NCBI GenBank assembly: GCA_029941485.1
Contig: JAPYOZ010000018.1
Span: 1 to 16,612, forward strand
DNA from: Gammaproteobacteria bacterium
Lineage (GTDB): Bacteria; Pseudomonadota; Gammaproteobacteria; PS1; Pseudothioglobaceae
Length of the DNA: 16,612 nt
Direction: 5' to 3'
Part shown: piece after piece, positions 5,586-12,794 of the stretch
How positions within the stretch are numbered: the stretch's first letter is position 1
How the letters are laid out: each line of letters starts with the position of its first letter
Made by a program: the position numbers and the translations under genes
The notes under the pieces: generated by a model
The model's input: the letters and a program-made list of their open reading frames with translations, nothing else
Told to the model about the DNA's origin: nothing
The model's database searches: none

Positions 5586-6143
5586 TTAATGCAGTATTTC
5601 TGGGGAAATGTAGTCTTGCTTGGAGGGTTGTAATGTTTCTTGAATCAGCAGTGTTCCCATGCGCACAAATTCAATGATTTGGCTAAGGTCTTGCTCGTTT
5701 TGTTCGCTGTCGAGAACATCCACGTCCAGTTTAGAGATTTCACTAAAGTCTTTAATCATTTCCAGTACGTCTTCGTCGTGTGTCTGTATTTTTTGCAAGC
5801 CTAGTCCAACCAAGAAGCCTTGACACCATTGTATTAGAGTTTGGGCCTGCTCCCTTAATTGGCAATCTTCATCAGCAATGAGCAGTTGGAAGTTGAGTGT
5901 TTCGTCGTTTAGTTGTAAGAGTGTGTTGTTGTAGATTTTCGCTAAGGTTTCGTGCTCGGATTTTTCGTTAACGTTGTTAAGGTCAATACTAACCAGCACT
6001 TCGTTAAGCCAGTCGTCTAGAGTAAGGTCGGGTTTAACGCAAGAGAACCCACAAAGAATACCGTGAGCGCTTGAGACCGTATCGTCAGTATTTAAATGGT
6101 GCAACACATTTTTTAGCTCATCATAGTCAAAATTAAAACTCAC
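5586..6143 (-). CDS. UPF0149 (YgfB/YecA) family protein
   Basis: The 185-residue protein has the family's marks: SAHGILCG (25-32), WCQGFLVGLGL (106-116) and EFVRMGTLL (158-166), in an acidic, helical protein with no membrane segment. The fold and length match YgfB; the molecular role is not well defined (in Pseudomonas YgfB has been linked to regulation of cell-wall recycling and beta-lactam resistance). It starts with GTG only two bases after the pyrB stop with a poor SD, so translation is probably coupled to pyrB. It is the last gene of the apparent mltB-ruvX-pyrB unit. Confidence 0.9.
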   Translation of the reverse strand: MSFNFDYDELKNVLHHLNTDDTVSSAHGILCGFSCVKPDLTLDDWLNEVLVSIDLNNVNEKSEHETLAKIYNNTLLQLNDETLNFQLLIADEDCQLREQAQTLIQWCQGFLVGLGLQKIQTHDEDVLEMIKDFSEISKLDVDVLDSEQNEQDLSQIIEFVRMGTLLIQETLQPSKQDYISPEILH

Positions 6144-6145
6144 GT

Positions 6146-7108
6146 TTAAGATTTACCAGCTAGAATTTCCATGGCAGCCATGCGCACAGCAATACCGTTT
6201 CTTACTTGTTGAAGTATGACCGATTGTTTGCCGTTGGCAATTCCTGAGTCAATTTCCACGCCACGGTTAATAGGACCGGGGTGCATAACAATGGCATTGG
6301 GATTGGCGAGTGCCAAGCGCTTGGCAGTAAGTCCATAACCATCAAAGTATTCTTGTTCGTTAGGAATGTCGGCTTCTAGCATGCGCTCCTTTTGCAATCT
6401 TAAAACCATGACCACATCACAATCTTTTAGGCCGGTTTGGATATTGTCAAAGCATTCAACCGATGCACAACGCTCAGAACCGTATTGCAAGCCTGCTGGC
6501 GCAATCAAGCGAATATCAGTGGTGCCCAATGTTTTGAGCGCTTGAATGTCTGAGTGAGCTACACGTGAATGGATAATATCGCCGACAATGGCCACCGATA
6601 GATTTTTAAATTTTTGCTTGTGTTGACGAATGGTGAGCATGTCTAACAATGCTTGAGTTGGGTGGGCGTTAATACCATCGCCTGCATTAAGAATAGCCAC
6701 GCCGTCTATATTTTTAGCCACATGGTGTGGCAATCCATTTTGTTTGTGGCGTATTACAAACATATCGATCTGCATGGCTTTGAGTGTGTGCATGGTATCA
6801 AGCAATGCTTCATTCTTTTTAATTGCCGAGTTATCAAGGTCGACATTAATAACATTAGCACTGCTGCGCATAGCTGCAATCTCAAAAGTGTTTCGTGTAC
6901 GAGTTGATGGTTCAAAAAACAGATTGGCAACCGACATGTCGTCAAGCGCTTTGGATTTTTTAAGGTGGCCCGATGGATCGATAAGGTTGTCAGCCCTGTC
7001 GAGAATGTGAGTTAAATGATATTTGGAAAGACCTTCTAGGCCCAATAGATGGATTAGCTTGCCAGAGTCGTCTAGCTGAACGTCGTTGCTAATCAAATTT
7101 TCTTTCAT
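6146..7108 (-). CDS. pyrB: Aspartate carbamoyltransferase catalytic subunit
   Basis: The product condenses carbamoyl phosphate with aspartate, the first committed step of pyrimidine synthesis. Of 320 residues, the carbamoyl-phosphate site STRTR is at 68-72, the mobile loop SAIKKNEALLDT at 94-105 identifies aspartate rather than ornithine carbamoyltransferase, HPTQALLDM is at 149-157 and MHPGPINRGVEID at 275-287. Length and motifs fit the Pseudomonas-type enzymes that associate with a dihydroorotase-like PyrC'. The ruvX neighbour also recalls the Pseudomonas order yqgE-ruvX-pyrR-pyrB-pyrC', but pyrR, pyrC' and the regulatory subunit gene pyrI are all absent here. The ATG lies inside the 3' end of ruvX (20-base overlap), without a strong SD. 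Confidence 0.95.
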   Translation of the reverse strand: MKENLISNDVQLDDSGKLIHLLGLEGLSKYHLTHILDRADNLIDPSGHLKKSKALDDMSVANLFFEPSTRTRNTFEIAAMRSSANVINVDLDNSAIKKNEALLDTMHTLKAMQIDMFVIRHKQNGLPHHVAKNIDGVAILNAGDGINAHPTQALLDMLTIRQHKQKFKNLSVAIVGDIIHSRVAHSDIQALKTLGTTDIRLIAPAGLQYGSERCASVECFDNIQTGLKDCDVVMVLRLQKERMLEADIPNEQEYFDGYGLTAKRLALANPNAIVMHPGPINRGVEIDSGIANGKQSVILQQVRNGIAVRMAAMEILAGKS

Positions 7109-7514
7109 TTAACCAAGTTTGTAATATTAACTGTGCTGAGCGTTTATCAACATCTGAGCGCTCGGCATTAGGGTGATAATGATTGTATTTTAGTTGGTTT
7201 TTGGCGTCAATTGAGGATAAATATTCATCAATCAAGTTTGTTTTGACCTGATATCGTTCTTCAAGCTTTCTGGCGAACGACTTGGCAATCAATGTCATTT
7301 CTTGTTCGTTACCTTCCTTGTCAAGTGGCAAACCCACTACAAATAAATTGATACTGTGTGCATTGATAACTTGGTCGAACCCATCCCAATTGGTTGAGCC
7401 ATTTTTGTGGTGAGTAACCACGTCAATGCCAATGGCTTGATTGGTCAAACTATTAGCAATGGCAATGCCTGTGCGTTTAGTGCCAACATCAAAACCTAAG
7501 TAAGTTTTAATCAT
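7089..7514 (-). CDS. ruvX: Pre-16S rRNA nuclease / Holliday junction resolvase-like YqgF
   Basis: A 141-residue RNase H-fold protein. DVGTKRTG (9-16) carries the first metal-binding Asp, GLPLDKEGNEQE is at 61-72, DEYLSS (96-101) the catalytic acidic residue, and DKRSAQLILQTWL (123-135) the last acidic residue and C-terminal helix. The family matures the 16S rRNA 5' end in E. coli; the resolvase role is inferred from fold. Its ATG overlaps the mltB stop (ATGA, 7511-7514) and its 3' end contains the pyrB start, so the genes are translationally linked. Confidence 0.93.
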   Translation of the reverse strand: MIKTYLGFDVGTKRTGIAIANSLTNQAIGIDVVTHHKNGSTNWDGFDQVINAHSINLFVVGLPLDKEGNEQEMTLIAKSFARKLEERYQVKTNLIDEYLSSIDAKNQLKYNHYHPNAERSDVDKRSAQLILQTWLNERKFD

Positions 7515-8695
7515 TGCAGTTGTTGTAGTAGCTGATAGCCCACATAACCGTCGATGGGTAGGTTGTTGGCGCGTTGGTAGTCACGAGTGGCGTTGCGAGT
7601 TTTTGGCCCAGAAATACCATCGGGCTCGCCGGTGTCAAATCCTAGTTGATTGAGCGTTGTTTGGATGTGTGCAATATCGTCTCTACTGAGTGAAGGCTCT
7701 TTGATGGGCGTGGCGAATAATTGAAGCGTACCAGCGAGTCGATCGGACAAGTGTCCAACAGACAGTGCGTATAAAATTGAACGATTCCATCTAAGAATAG
7801 CACGGAAGTTTCGATAGGCTAAGAACGCTGGCCCGTTATAACCCATGGGCAAGATTAATGAAGCCTGCATAGTTGAGTTTGGCAAATCTTTGCCTTCGGC
7901 AGTGCGCACGCCTAATGTCTGCCATTCGTTGACGGTTTTTTTGGTGTTTAAATTAGCTAGCTGGTAGTCAAAGGGCTTAGGGATGTTTACTTCTCTACCC
8001 CAGCGTTCAGACCTGTGCCAGCCGATTTTTTGTAAAAAATTAGCTGCACTGGCAAAAATATCTTGCTCATTGTCCCACAATCCAATTTCGCCATCGGCAT
8101 CGGCATCAATTCCGTAAGCGGCAACGTTAGTTGGCATGAACTGCACATTACCCATCGCACCTGCCCACGAGCCTTTGGCATTCATCGGGATTTTACCTTC
8201 ATCGATGAGTTTTAGTAGTGCCAGTAGCTGCTCGGTAAAAAAAGCTGAACGGCGTTGATCAAAACTTAAAGTAGCAAGTGATCGAACAAGACTTAAACTG
8301 CCGGTATTGCTACCATAGTTAGTCTCTAAGCCCCAAAAAGCTACTACAATGTGTGGCGGTACTCCGTATTTTTTATAGTTGTCTTGCAGGGTTTGTTGGT
8401 GTTTTGCTAGTTTTTCTGTGCCCTTATCGAGTCTATATTTGCTGACTCTAGAGCCTAAATAACGCCAGAAATTTTGGCTAAATTCGGCCTGAGTTCGATC
8501 AAATTTAATAACTTTCGGGTTGGGCGTTAAGCCTTTGAAGGCTTGATTTAAGGTTGAGAGCGATACGCCTTTGTCAAATGCTTGTGTGCGAATATCAGCC
8601 AAGAACTCTTCAAAACTATGTGCATCGGATGAGCCTATGCTATCATCTGCATTTACAAATGTCGTCAATAACAAGCAAAAAATAAGTCTCAACAT
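7511..8695 (-). CDS. Lytic murein transglycosylase, MltB family, with peptidoglycan-binding domain
   Basis: The product cleaves the MurNAc-GlcNAc bond in the periplasm, forming 1,6-anhydro ends. The 394 residues comprise a short signal peptide (likely cleavage after VNA, 14-16), a catalytic domain (about 25-330) with the proposed catalytic Glu124 in WGLETNYGS, the AMGNVQFMPTN motif (180-190) and an EF-hand-like DADADGEIGLWDNE (197-210) as in Slt35. A C-terminal PG_binding_1 domain (about 338-393) includes LGFDTGEPDGISGPKT. No lipobox is visible, so it is probably soluble in the periplasm, unlike E. coli MltB. The ATG has no SD; a minus-strand TATAAT (8707-8702) ends six bases before it, so the mRNA may be leaderless. 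Confidence 0.93.
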   Translation of the reverse strand: MLRLIFCLLLTTFVNADDSIGSSDAHSFEEFLADIRTQAFDKGVSLSTLNQAFKGLTPNPKVIKFDRTQAEFSQNFWRYLGSRVSKYRLDKGTEKLAKHQQTLQDNYKKYGVPPHIVVAFWGLETNYGSNTGSLSLVRSLATLSFDQRRSAFFTEQLLALLKLIDEGKIPMNAKGSWAGAMGNVQFMPTNVAAYGIDADADGEIGLWDNEQDIFASAANFLQKIGWHRSERWGREVNIPKPFDYQLANLNTKKTVNEWQTLGVRTAEGKDLPNSTMQASLILPMGYNGPAFLAYRNFRAILRWNRSILYALSVGHLSDRLAGTLQLFATPIKEPSLSRDDIAHIQTTLNQLGFDTGEPDGISGPKTRNATRDYQRANNLPIDGYVGYQLLQQLQ

Positions 8696-8711
8696 GTCAA
8701 AATTATATAAT
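8696..8711. promoter_or_regulatory. 14-base divergent gap between mltB and apbE start codons
   Basis: Only GTCAAAATTATATA separates the two start codons. On the minus strand TATAAT (8707-8702) predicts a start at or next to the mltB ATG. On the plus strand TATAAT (8706-8711) overlaps the apbE ATG. No SD exists for either gene and no clear -35 is visible. Confidence 0.45.
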
Positions 8712-9654
8712 GCTTAGAGCTTTATTAATACCTATCTTTGTGCTTTTAAGTGCTTGTAGTAACGATCAGTCGATACAAGTAATAACGGGCTCGACCATGG
8801 GCACTACTTATACGATCAAAACCATTGGAATTGGTGTCGCACAACGACAGATTGAACAGGTACTTAGTAAAGTCAATCAAACATTTTCAACCTGGGATCC
8901 AAATTCAGAACTGTCTTTACTCAATCGAAAACCCATTAACCAGTGGATCGATGTGTCGAGCGAATTGTTTTTTGTTTTAAGTCAATCACAAAAACTGCAC
9001 CAGCAGACTCATGGGTTTTTTGACCCGGGTATTGGTCGTTTGATTGATGCATGGGGCTTTGGATCGGTTAAAGTTGATCACAAGCCCAGTCGAGCGCAAG
9101 TGAGTAAATTATTACCGTTGTCGGGCATTCAATATCTACAACTCAAAAACGGAAAGGTTAAAAAAACTAAAAACATTTATATTAACCTATCGGCCATTGC
9201 TAAAGGTTTTGGCGTTGACCAAGTGGCACGTTTGTTGAGCGAGCATTGGGTTAATAATTTCTTGGTGGAGATAGGTGGAGAGGTTATTGCTCGAGGTAAA
9301 AATGGCGATAAAGAATGGACGTTGGGCATCGAACAGCCAGATGGCGGTACGCCAATTAGTATCAAGCTTAATAATCAAGCCATTGCCACTTCGGGCAATT
9401 ATCGAAATTATTTTGTGTGGGAAGGCGAACCTTATATGCACATACTGGATCCTAGTAGTGGGTTGCCCGCTAGGAGTGACTTGGCTTCGGTAAGCGTATT
9501 GCATAAACAAGCGATGTTGTCGGATGCTTACGCAACCGCAATGATGGCAATGGGCAGTAAAAAGGCAGTTGATCTGGCTAGGCAATTAAATTTATCAGTT
9601 GTGTTGATTTTGAATAAACATTTTGATTTTAAAGTGGTAAAAATAAACCCATGA
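8710..9654 (+). CDS. apbE: FAD:protein FMN transferase, lipoprotein ApbE
   Basis: The enzyme attaches FMN covalently to Thr of target proteins such as NqrB/NqrC or RnfD/RnfG, using FAD and Mg2+. The 314 residues begin with a lipoprotein signal ending in the lipobox LSAC (Cys16), so it is membrane-anchored in the periplasm. Family motifs are GSTMGTTYTI (27-36), INLSAIAKGFGVD (158-170), VEIGGEV (186-192), ATSGNYRNYF (226-235), HILDPSSGLPA (244-254) and DAYATAMMAMG (272-282). The acidic and Thr residues of the last two motifs are metal ligands in the family. No flavinylation target lies in the window. The lipobox position fixes ATG 8710 as start although it lacks an SD. The stop overlaps the rarA ATG by four bases. 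Confidence 0.94.
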   Translation: MLRALLIPIFVLLSACSNDQSIQVITGSTMGTTYTIKTIGIGVAQRQIEQVLSKVNQTFSTWDPNSELSLLNRKPINQWIDVSSELFFVLSQSQKLHQQTHGFFDPGIGRLIDAWGFGSVKVDHKPSRAQVSKLLPLSGIQYLQLKNGKVKKTKNIYINLSAIAKGFGVDQVARLLSEHWVNNFLVEIGGEVIARGKNGDKEWTLGIEQPDGGTPISIKLNNQAIATSGNYRNYFVWEGEPYMHILDPSSGLPARSDLASVSVLHKQAMLSDAYATAMMAMGSKKAVDLARQLNLSVVLILNKHFDFKVVKINP

Positions 9655-10895
9655 AACCACTTGCTGAAATTCTAAGACCACAAAATTTAACTGATTTTTA
9701 TGGACAATCGCACCTGCTTAATGACAATCATCCGCTTAAGCAAGCGATTGATAATCAACAGTTGCATTCAATGGTCTTATGGGGTCCGTCCGGCACGGGA
9801 AAGACCACATTAGCGCGTATTATCGCTAGCCAAGTTGACGGACATTTTGAGCAGTTAAGCGCGGTTTTAGACGGTGTTAAGGAGCTTAGAGTTGTTGTTG
9901 AAAATGCTAAAAAATTTCAAAACATTGGCAAGAAAACCATTCTTTTCGTGGATGAAATTCATCGCTTTAATAAGGCTCAGCAAGACGGTTTTTTACCACA
10001 CATTGAATCAGGGTTAATTACGCTTATTGGCGCCACTACTGAGAATCCATCGTTTGAGCTTAATCGAGCATTGCTATCACGCTTGAGTGTGTATGTCCTT
10101 AATCTTTTGAATGAAGAAGAATTGGATCAAATATTAGACCGGGCTTTGGAACATGAGAGCATAGCGTTGACTGGTAAAGCACCAAGGACGCAAATTATTA
10201 ATGCCAGTAGTGGCGATGCTCGGCGCCTGATTAATATCGTTGAACAAATCGCTTTGGCTAAGTTGGAGCGACTAGATGCAGATTCGATAGGGCAGTTATT
10301 ACAAGAAAAAATTAGTATTTTTGATAAAGGTGGTGATGTCTTTTACCAACAGCTTTCGGCTTTTCATAAATCGGTGCGTGGCTCATCTCCTGATGGTGCT
10401 TTGTATTGGATGGCAAGAATGCTAGTAAGTGGATGTGATCCGAAAACCATTGCTAGGCGTTTACTTGCAATTGCTTCTGAAGACATTGGTAATGCAGATC
10501 CTAGAGCATTAGAAATTACACTGAATGCTTGGAATGTGTTTGAGCGTGTGGGAGAAAAAGAAGGCAATCGTGCCATTGCACAAGCGGCCGTGTATTGCGC
10601 CATTGCGTCTAAGTCAAATGCAATTTATAAAGCCTTTAATCAAGCCATGAGTGAGGCTAAAGACACTTGTGATTTGCCAGTACCAAAGCATTTGTGCAAC
10701 GCACCGACTAAATTGATGAGCGATGAGGGTTTTGGTAAGGGTTATCGTTATGCGCATGATGAGACCGATGCAATCAGTCATGGACAAACGTATTTTCCAG
10801 AAGAATTGGGAGAACAGCAATATTATGTACCAACGAATCGGGGTTTAGAGATTAAAATTAGTGAAAAATTAAAGACATTGAAACAGAAAAAATGA
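9651..10895 (+). CDS. rarA: Replication-associated recombination protein A (AAA+ ATPase)
   Basis: RarA (MgsA, WRNIP1 family) acts at stalled replication forks and interacts with SSB. Of 414 residues, Walker A GPSGTGKT is at 45-52, Walker B ILFVDE at 97-102 followed by IHRFNKAQQD, sensor 1 GATTENPSFE at 127-136, and the arginine-finger region LLSRLSVY at 141-148. The C-terminal tetramerisation part includes the conserved LYWMARMLVSGCDP and ASEDIGNADPRAL. The start ATG overlaps the apbE stop and its own TGA overlaps the crcB ATG, giving a tightly coupled three-gene unit. In E. coli this gene follows lolA instead. Confidence 0.95.
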   Translation: MKPLAEILRPQNLTDFYGQSHLLNDNHPLKQAIDNQQLHSMVLWGPSGTGKTTLARIIASQVDGHFEQLSAVLDGVKELRVVVENAKKFQNIGKKTILFVDEIHRFNKAQQDGFLPHIESGLITLIGATTENPSFELNRALLSRLSVYVLNLLNEEELDQILDRALEHESIALTGKAPRTQIINASSGDARRLINIVEQIALAKLERLDADSIGQLLQEKISIFDKGGDVFYQQLSAFHKSVRGSSPDGALYWMARMLVSGCDPKTIARRLLAIASEDIGNADPRALEITLNAWNVFERVGEKEGNRAIAQAAVYCAIASKSNAIYKAFNQAMSEAKDTCDLPVPKHLCNAPTKLMSDEGFGKGYRYAHDETDAISHGQTYFPEELGEQQYYVPTNRGLEIKISEKLKTLKQKK

Positions 10896-11287
10896 ATACA
10901 TTTTCAACCATAATTGCCATTGGTGTTGGCGCAACCATTGGTGCTAGTGTGCGTTATTATTTAACGGAACTGATGGCGCATGTGTTTGGCAGAGGTTTTC
11001 CTTACGGCACCTTAAGCGCTAATATAATCGGATCATTTTTGGCGGGAATACTGGTGGTTATTGTGCTTGAAAAAGCGGCCGTGCATGAGGCTTATCGCTT
11101 TATGCTGTTGATTGGTTTAACAGGCTCTTTAACCACGATGTCAACACTCTCGTGGGAATCGATTGAAATGATTGGCTTAGGGCATTATGGGCAAGCTAGC
11201 CTTAATATTCTATTGAATGTATTGTTGTCGTTATCAGCAGCAGGGCTGGGTGTGGTGCTTACGCGTTATTTATTTGCTGCTCAATAG
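10892..11287 (+). CDS. crcB: Fluoride ion channel CrcB/Fluc
   Basis: A 131-residue, four-helix membrane protein that exports fluoride as a dual-topology dimer. Conserved elements are GVGATIGASVRYYL (11-24), YGTLSANIIGSFLAG (38-52, with the pore Asn44) and GLTGSLTTMSTLSWES (75-90), which contains the central Na+ site. The usual TTFSTFS reads TTMSTLS: both Phe-box positions are non-aromatic (Met83, Leu86). The start overlaps the rarA stop. The 3' end overlaps gshB on the other strand by 29 bases. No fluoride riboswitch can be placed upstream because the gene begins inside rarA. Confidence 0.93.
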   Translation: MNTFSTIIAIGVGATIGASVRYYLTELMAHVFGRGFPYGTLSANIIGSFLAGILVVIVLEKAAVHEAYRFMLLIGLTGSLTTMSTLSWESIEMIGLGHYGQASLNILLNVLLSLSAAGLGVVLTRYLFAAQ

Positions 11288-12215
11288 CATCGAATAACAC
11301 ACCGGCAATATTAAGGTTAAATTGCGCATCAAGCTCGCGGATACAAGTGGGGCTAGTGACATTGATCTCAGTAATGTAATCACCAATCACATCAAGCCCA
11401 ACAAACATCAAACCTTTGTCTTTTAAAGTGGGGCCAATTTGTTCACATAAGTAACGATCTCTGTCACTTAAAGGTTGGCCAACACCTGTTGCACCTGCTG
11501 CTAAATTGCCCTTAAAACTACCTTCGGCAGGCATGCGTGCCAAGGCGTAATCAATTGGTTTGCCGTTAATTAGTAAAATGCGTTTATCGCCTTTAACAAT
11601 ATCAGCTAAAAATTCTTGCACCATGATTTGACGTGTCCCTTGATGGGTTAGATAATCGAGCACTTCATCAATATTATTATCACCATCACTCAGTTTAAAT
11701 ATATCGGCACCACCCATGCCATCGAGTGGCTTAACTACAACAGTTTGTTGGGTGTTAATAAAAGATTTTATTTGATTTTGATTGGCACTGACCAGTGTTT
11801 CTGGCATGCAGTGTGGAAAATTGAGCGCAAATAGTTTTTCATTAGCGTCTCTTAAAGATTGTGGTTTATTAACAACCAATACACCATTATTTTCAGCTTG
11901 TTCGAGTAGGTAGGTTGCATAGATATAATCCATATTAAACGGCGGATCTTTACGCATCAGTATGACATTAAAATCGTTTAATACCATCATCGTGTTCGAG
12001 TGTTTTTCAAACCAGTGATCAGTGTCATCATTCACTGTGGTTTGTACGCAATTAGCAAAAACTTTGCCTTTTTCTACAAATAGGTCGGTCGTGTCAAAAG
12101 TATAAATCTCCCAACCTCTTAGGCCGGCTTCTAACATCATCGCTAGAGATGAGTCTTTTTTTGGATTGATGTTGGCAATATCGTCCATTAATACTGCAAT
12201 TTTTATTTTATTCAT
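11259..12215 (-). CDS. gshB: Glutathione synthetase
   Basis: The enzyme ligates glycine to gamma-glutamylcysteine with ATP. From ATG 12215 the protein has 318 residues, close to the 316 of E. coli, and starts MNKIKIAVLMDDIANINPKK, matching the family N terminus. Conserved blocks include ILMRKDPPFNMDYIYATYLLE, VNKPQSLRDANEKLF, the ATP-grasp KPLDGMGGADIF, GDKRILLI, GNLAAGATG, and TEINVTSPTCIRELD. The frame stays open to an ATG at 12371, but the extra residues have no family match and run past the promoter-like TATAAT (12228-12223). An in-frame ATG at 12224 lies within that element. No SD precedes 12215, so leaderless translation is possible. The gene is convergent with crcB. Confidence 0.95.
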   Translation of the reverse strand: MNKIKIAVLMDDIANINPKKDSSLAMMLEAGLRGWEIYTFDTTDLFVEKGKVFANCVQTTVNDDTDHWFEKHSNTMMVLNDFNVILMRKDPPFNMDYIYATYLLEQAENNGVLVVNKPQSLRDANEKLFALNFPHCMPETLVSANQNQIKSFINTQQTVVVKPLDGMGGADIFKLSDGDNNIDEVLDYLTHQGTRQIMVQEFLADIVKGDKRILLINGKPIDYALARMPAEGSFKGNLAAGATGVGQPLSDRDRYLCEQIGPTLKDKGLMFVGLDVIGDYITEINVTSPTCIRELDAQFNLNIAGVLFDAIEQQINNA

Positions 12216-12222
12216 GGCGTTC

Positions 12223-12228
12223 ATTATA
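12223..12228 (-). promoter_or_regulatory. -10 element of gshB
   Basis: The minus strand reads TATAAT from 12228 to 12223, then seven bases, then the gshB ATG at 12215. Initiation would therefore fall at or one base before the start codon. No matching -35 is visible, so this is a weak to moderate call. Confidence 0.4.
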
Positions 12229-12261
12229 AACAACCCGAACCCACCAACCCTATGAGTCGTC

Positions 12262-12290
12262 TTGTTATTTGTACAAAATCGTGTTATATT
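12262..12290 (+). promoter_or_regulatory. Promoter of the GFSWT small membrane protein gene
   Basis: TTGTTA (12262-12267) and TATATT (12285-12290) are separated by an ideal 17 bases, predicting a start near 12297. An SD (AGGAGG, 12300-12305) follows at once. This excludes the in-frame ATG at 12252 as the start of the downstream gene. Confidence 0.65.
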
Positions 12291-12317
12291 GTCAGTTTGA
12301 GGAGGGTAAAAATAATT

Positions 12318-12602
12318 TTGGCCTATACAACAGTCACATTGCAACATTCCAAAACCAAAGTGATGAAACACGCCCCAGTGGGTTTTTCATGGACTTCGTT
12401 GTGTTTGTTTTTCTGTCCTGCCATTTATCGTCGTGACTGGAAGTCGTTAATCTTAATGCTGCCTTTGTGTATTTTGACGTTAGGCTTGGCAAACATTGTC
12501 TTCTTCTTTACTTATAATAAACTCTACCTTAAGCATTTACTAGCACAAGGATATGAAATTAAAGTGCACGGCGTACCACACGTATCACAATCCAATCTTT
12601 GA
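12318..12602 (+). CDS. Small membrane protein of the GFSWT-RDW type, unknown function
   Basis: From TTG 12318 the product has 94 residues: a short N-terminal strand region (AYTTVTLQHSKTK), PVGFSWTSL (20-28), a RRDWK segment (38-42), one long hydrophobic stretch (about 43-66) and a short polar tail. The pattern of a basic N-terminal segment, VGFSWT, a hydrophobic turn and R.DWK is one I recall from small uncharacterised bacterial membrane proteins related to DUF2628-like families; I cannot name it with certainty. Start choice: a promoter at 12262-12290 and SD at 12300-12305 leave TTG (12-base spacing) as the first usual start codon; ATG 12360 would give a protein lacking the N-terminal strand. 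The tRNA-fMet promoter follows at once. Confidence 0.7.
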   Translation: MAYTTVTLQHSKTKVMKHAPVGFSWTSLCLFFCPAIYRRDWKSLILMLPLCILTLGLANIVFFFTYNKLYLKHLLAQGYEIKVHGVPHVSQSNL

Positions 12603-12620
12603 AATAACTTGAAGTTTTAC

Positions 12621-12656
12621 TGGACATCTTAAGCACAAGAGCGTATTATTGCCGCC
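12621..12656 (+). promoter_or_regulatory. Promoter of tRNA-fMet (and possibly the rimP-nusA-infB operon)
   Basis: TGGACA (12621-12626) and TATTAT (12644-12649) have a 17-base spacer. The sequence after the -10 is GC-rich (GCCGCC, 12651-12656), which is the discriminator type expected of stringently controlled stable-RNA promoters. Predicted start is about 12656, six bases before the tRNA. Confidence 0.65.
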
Positions 12657-12661
12657 TTTAG

Positions 12662-12738
<77 letters not shown>

Positions 12739-12748
12739 AAGATTACGA

Positions 12749-12769
12749 CCCCCTTTTTAGGGGGTTTTT
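12749..12769 (+). terminator. Intrinsic terminator between tRNA-fMet and rimP
   Basis: CCCCCT (12749-12754) pairs with AGGGGG (12759-12764) around a TTTT loop and is followed by TTTTT (12765-12769). It lies only 25 bases before the rimP start, leaving little space for another promoter. Confidence 0.85.
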
Positions 12770-12794
12770 ATTAGGTTTTATTTGATTAGAGATA

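Noticed and set aside
5551..5589. Plus-strand 12-codon ORF MVFVTAVVLSGS
   Set aside because: Too short, no SD, and it runs into the convergent UPF0149 gene.
10750..10892. A fluoride riboswitch upstream of crcB
   Set aside because: The upstream bases are the coding end of rarA, with no visible riboswitch pattern.
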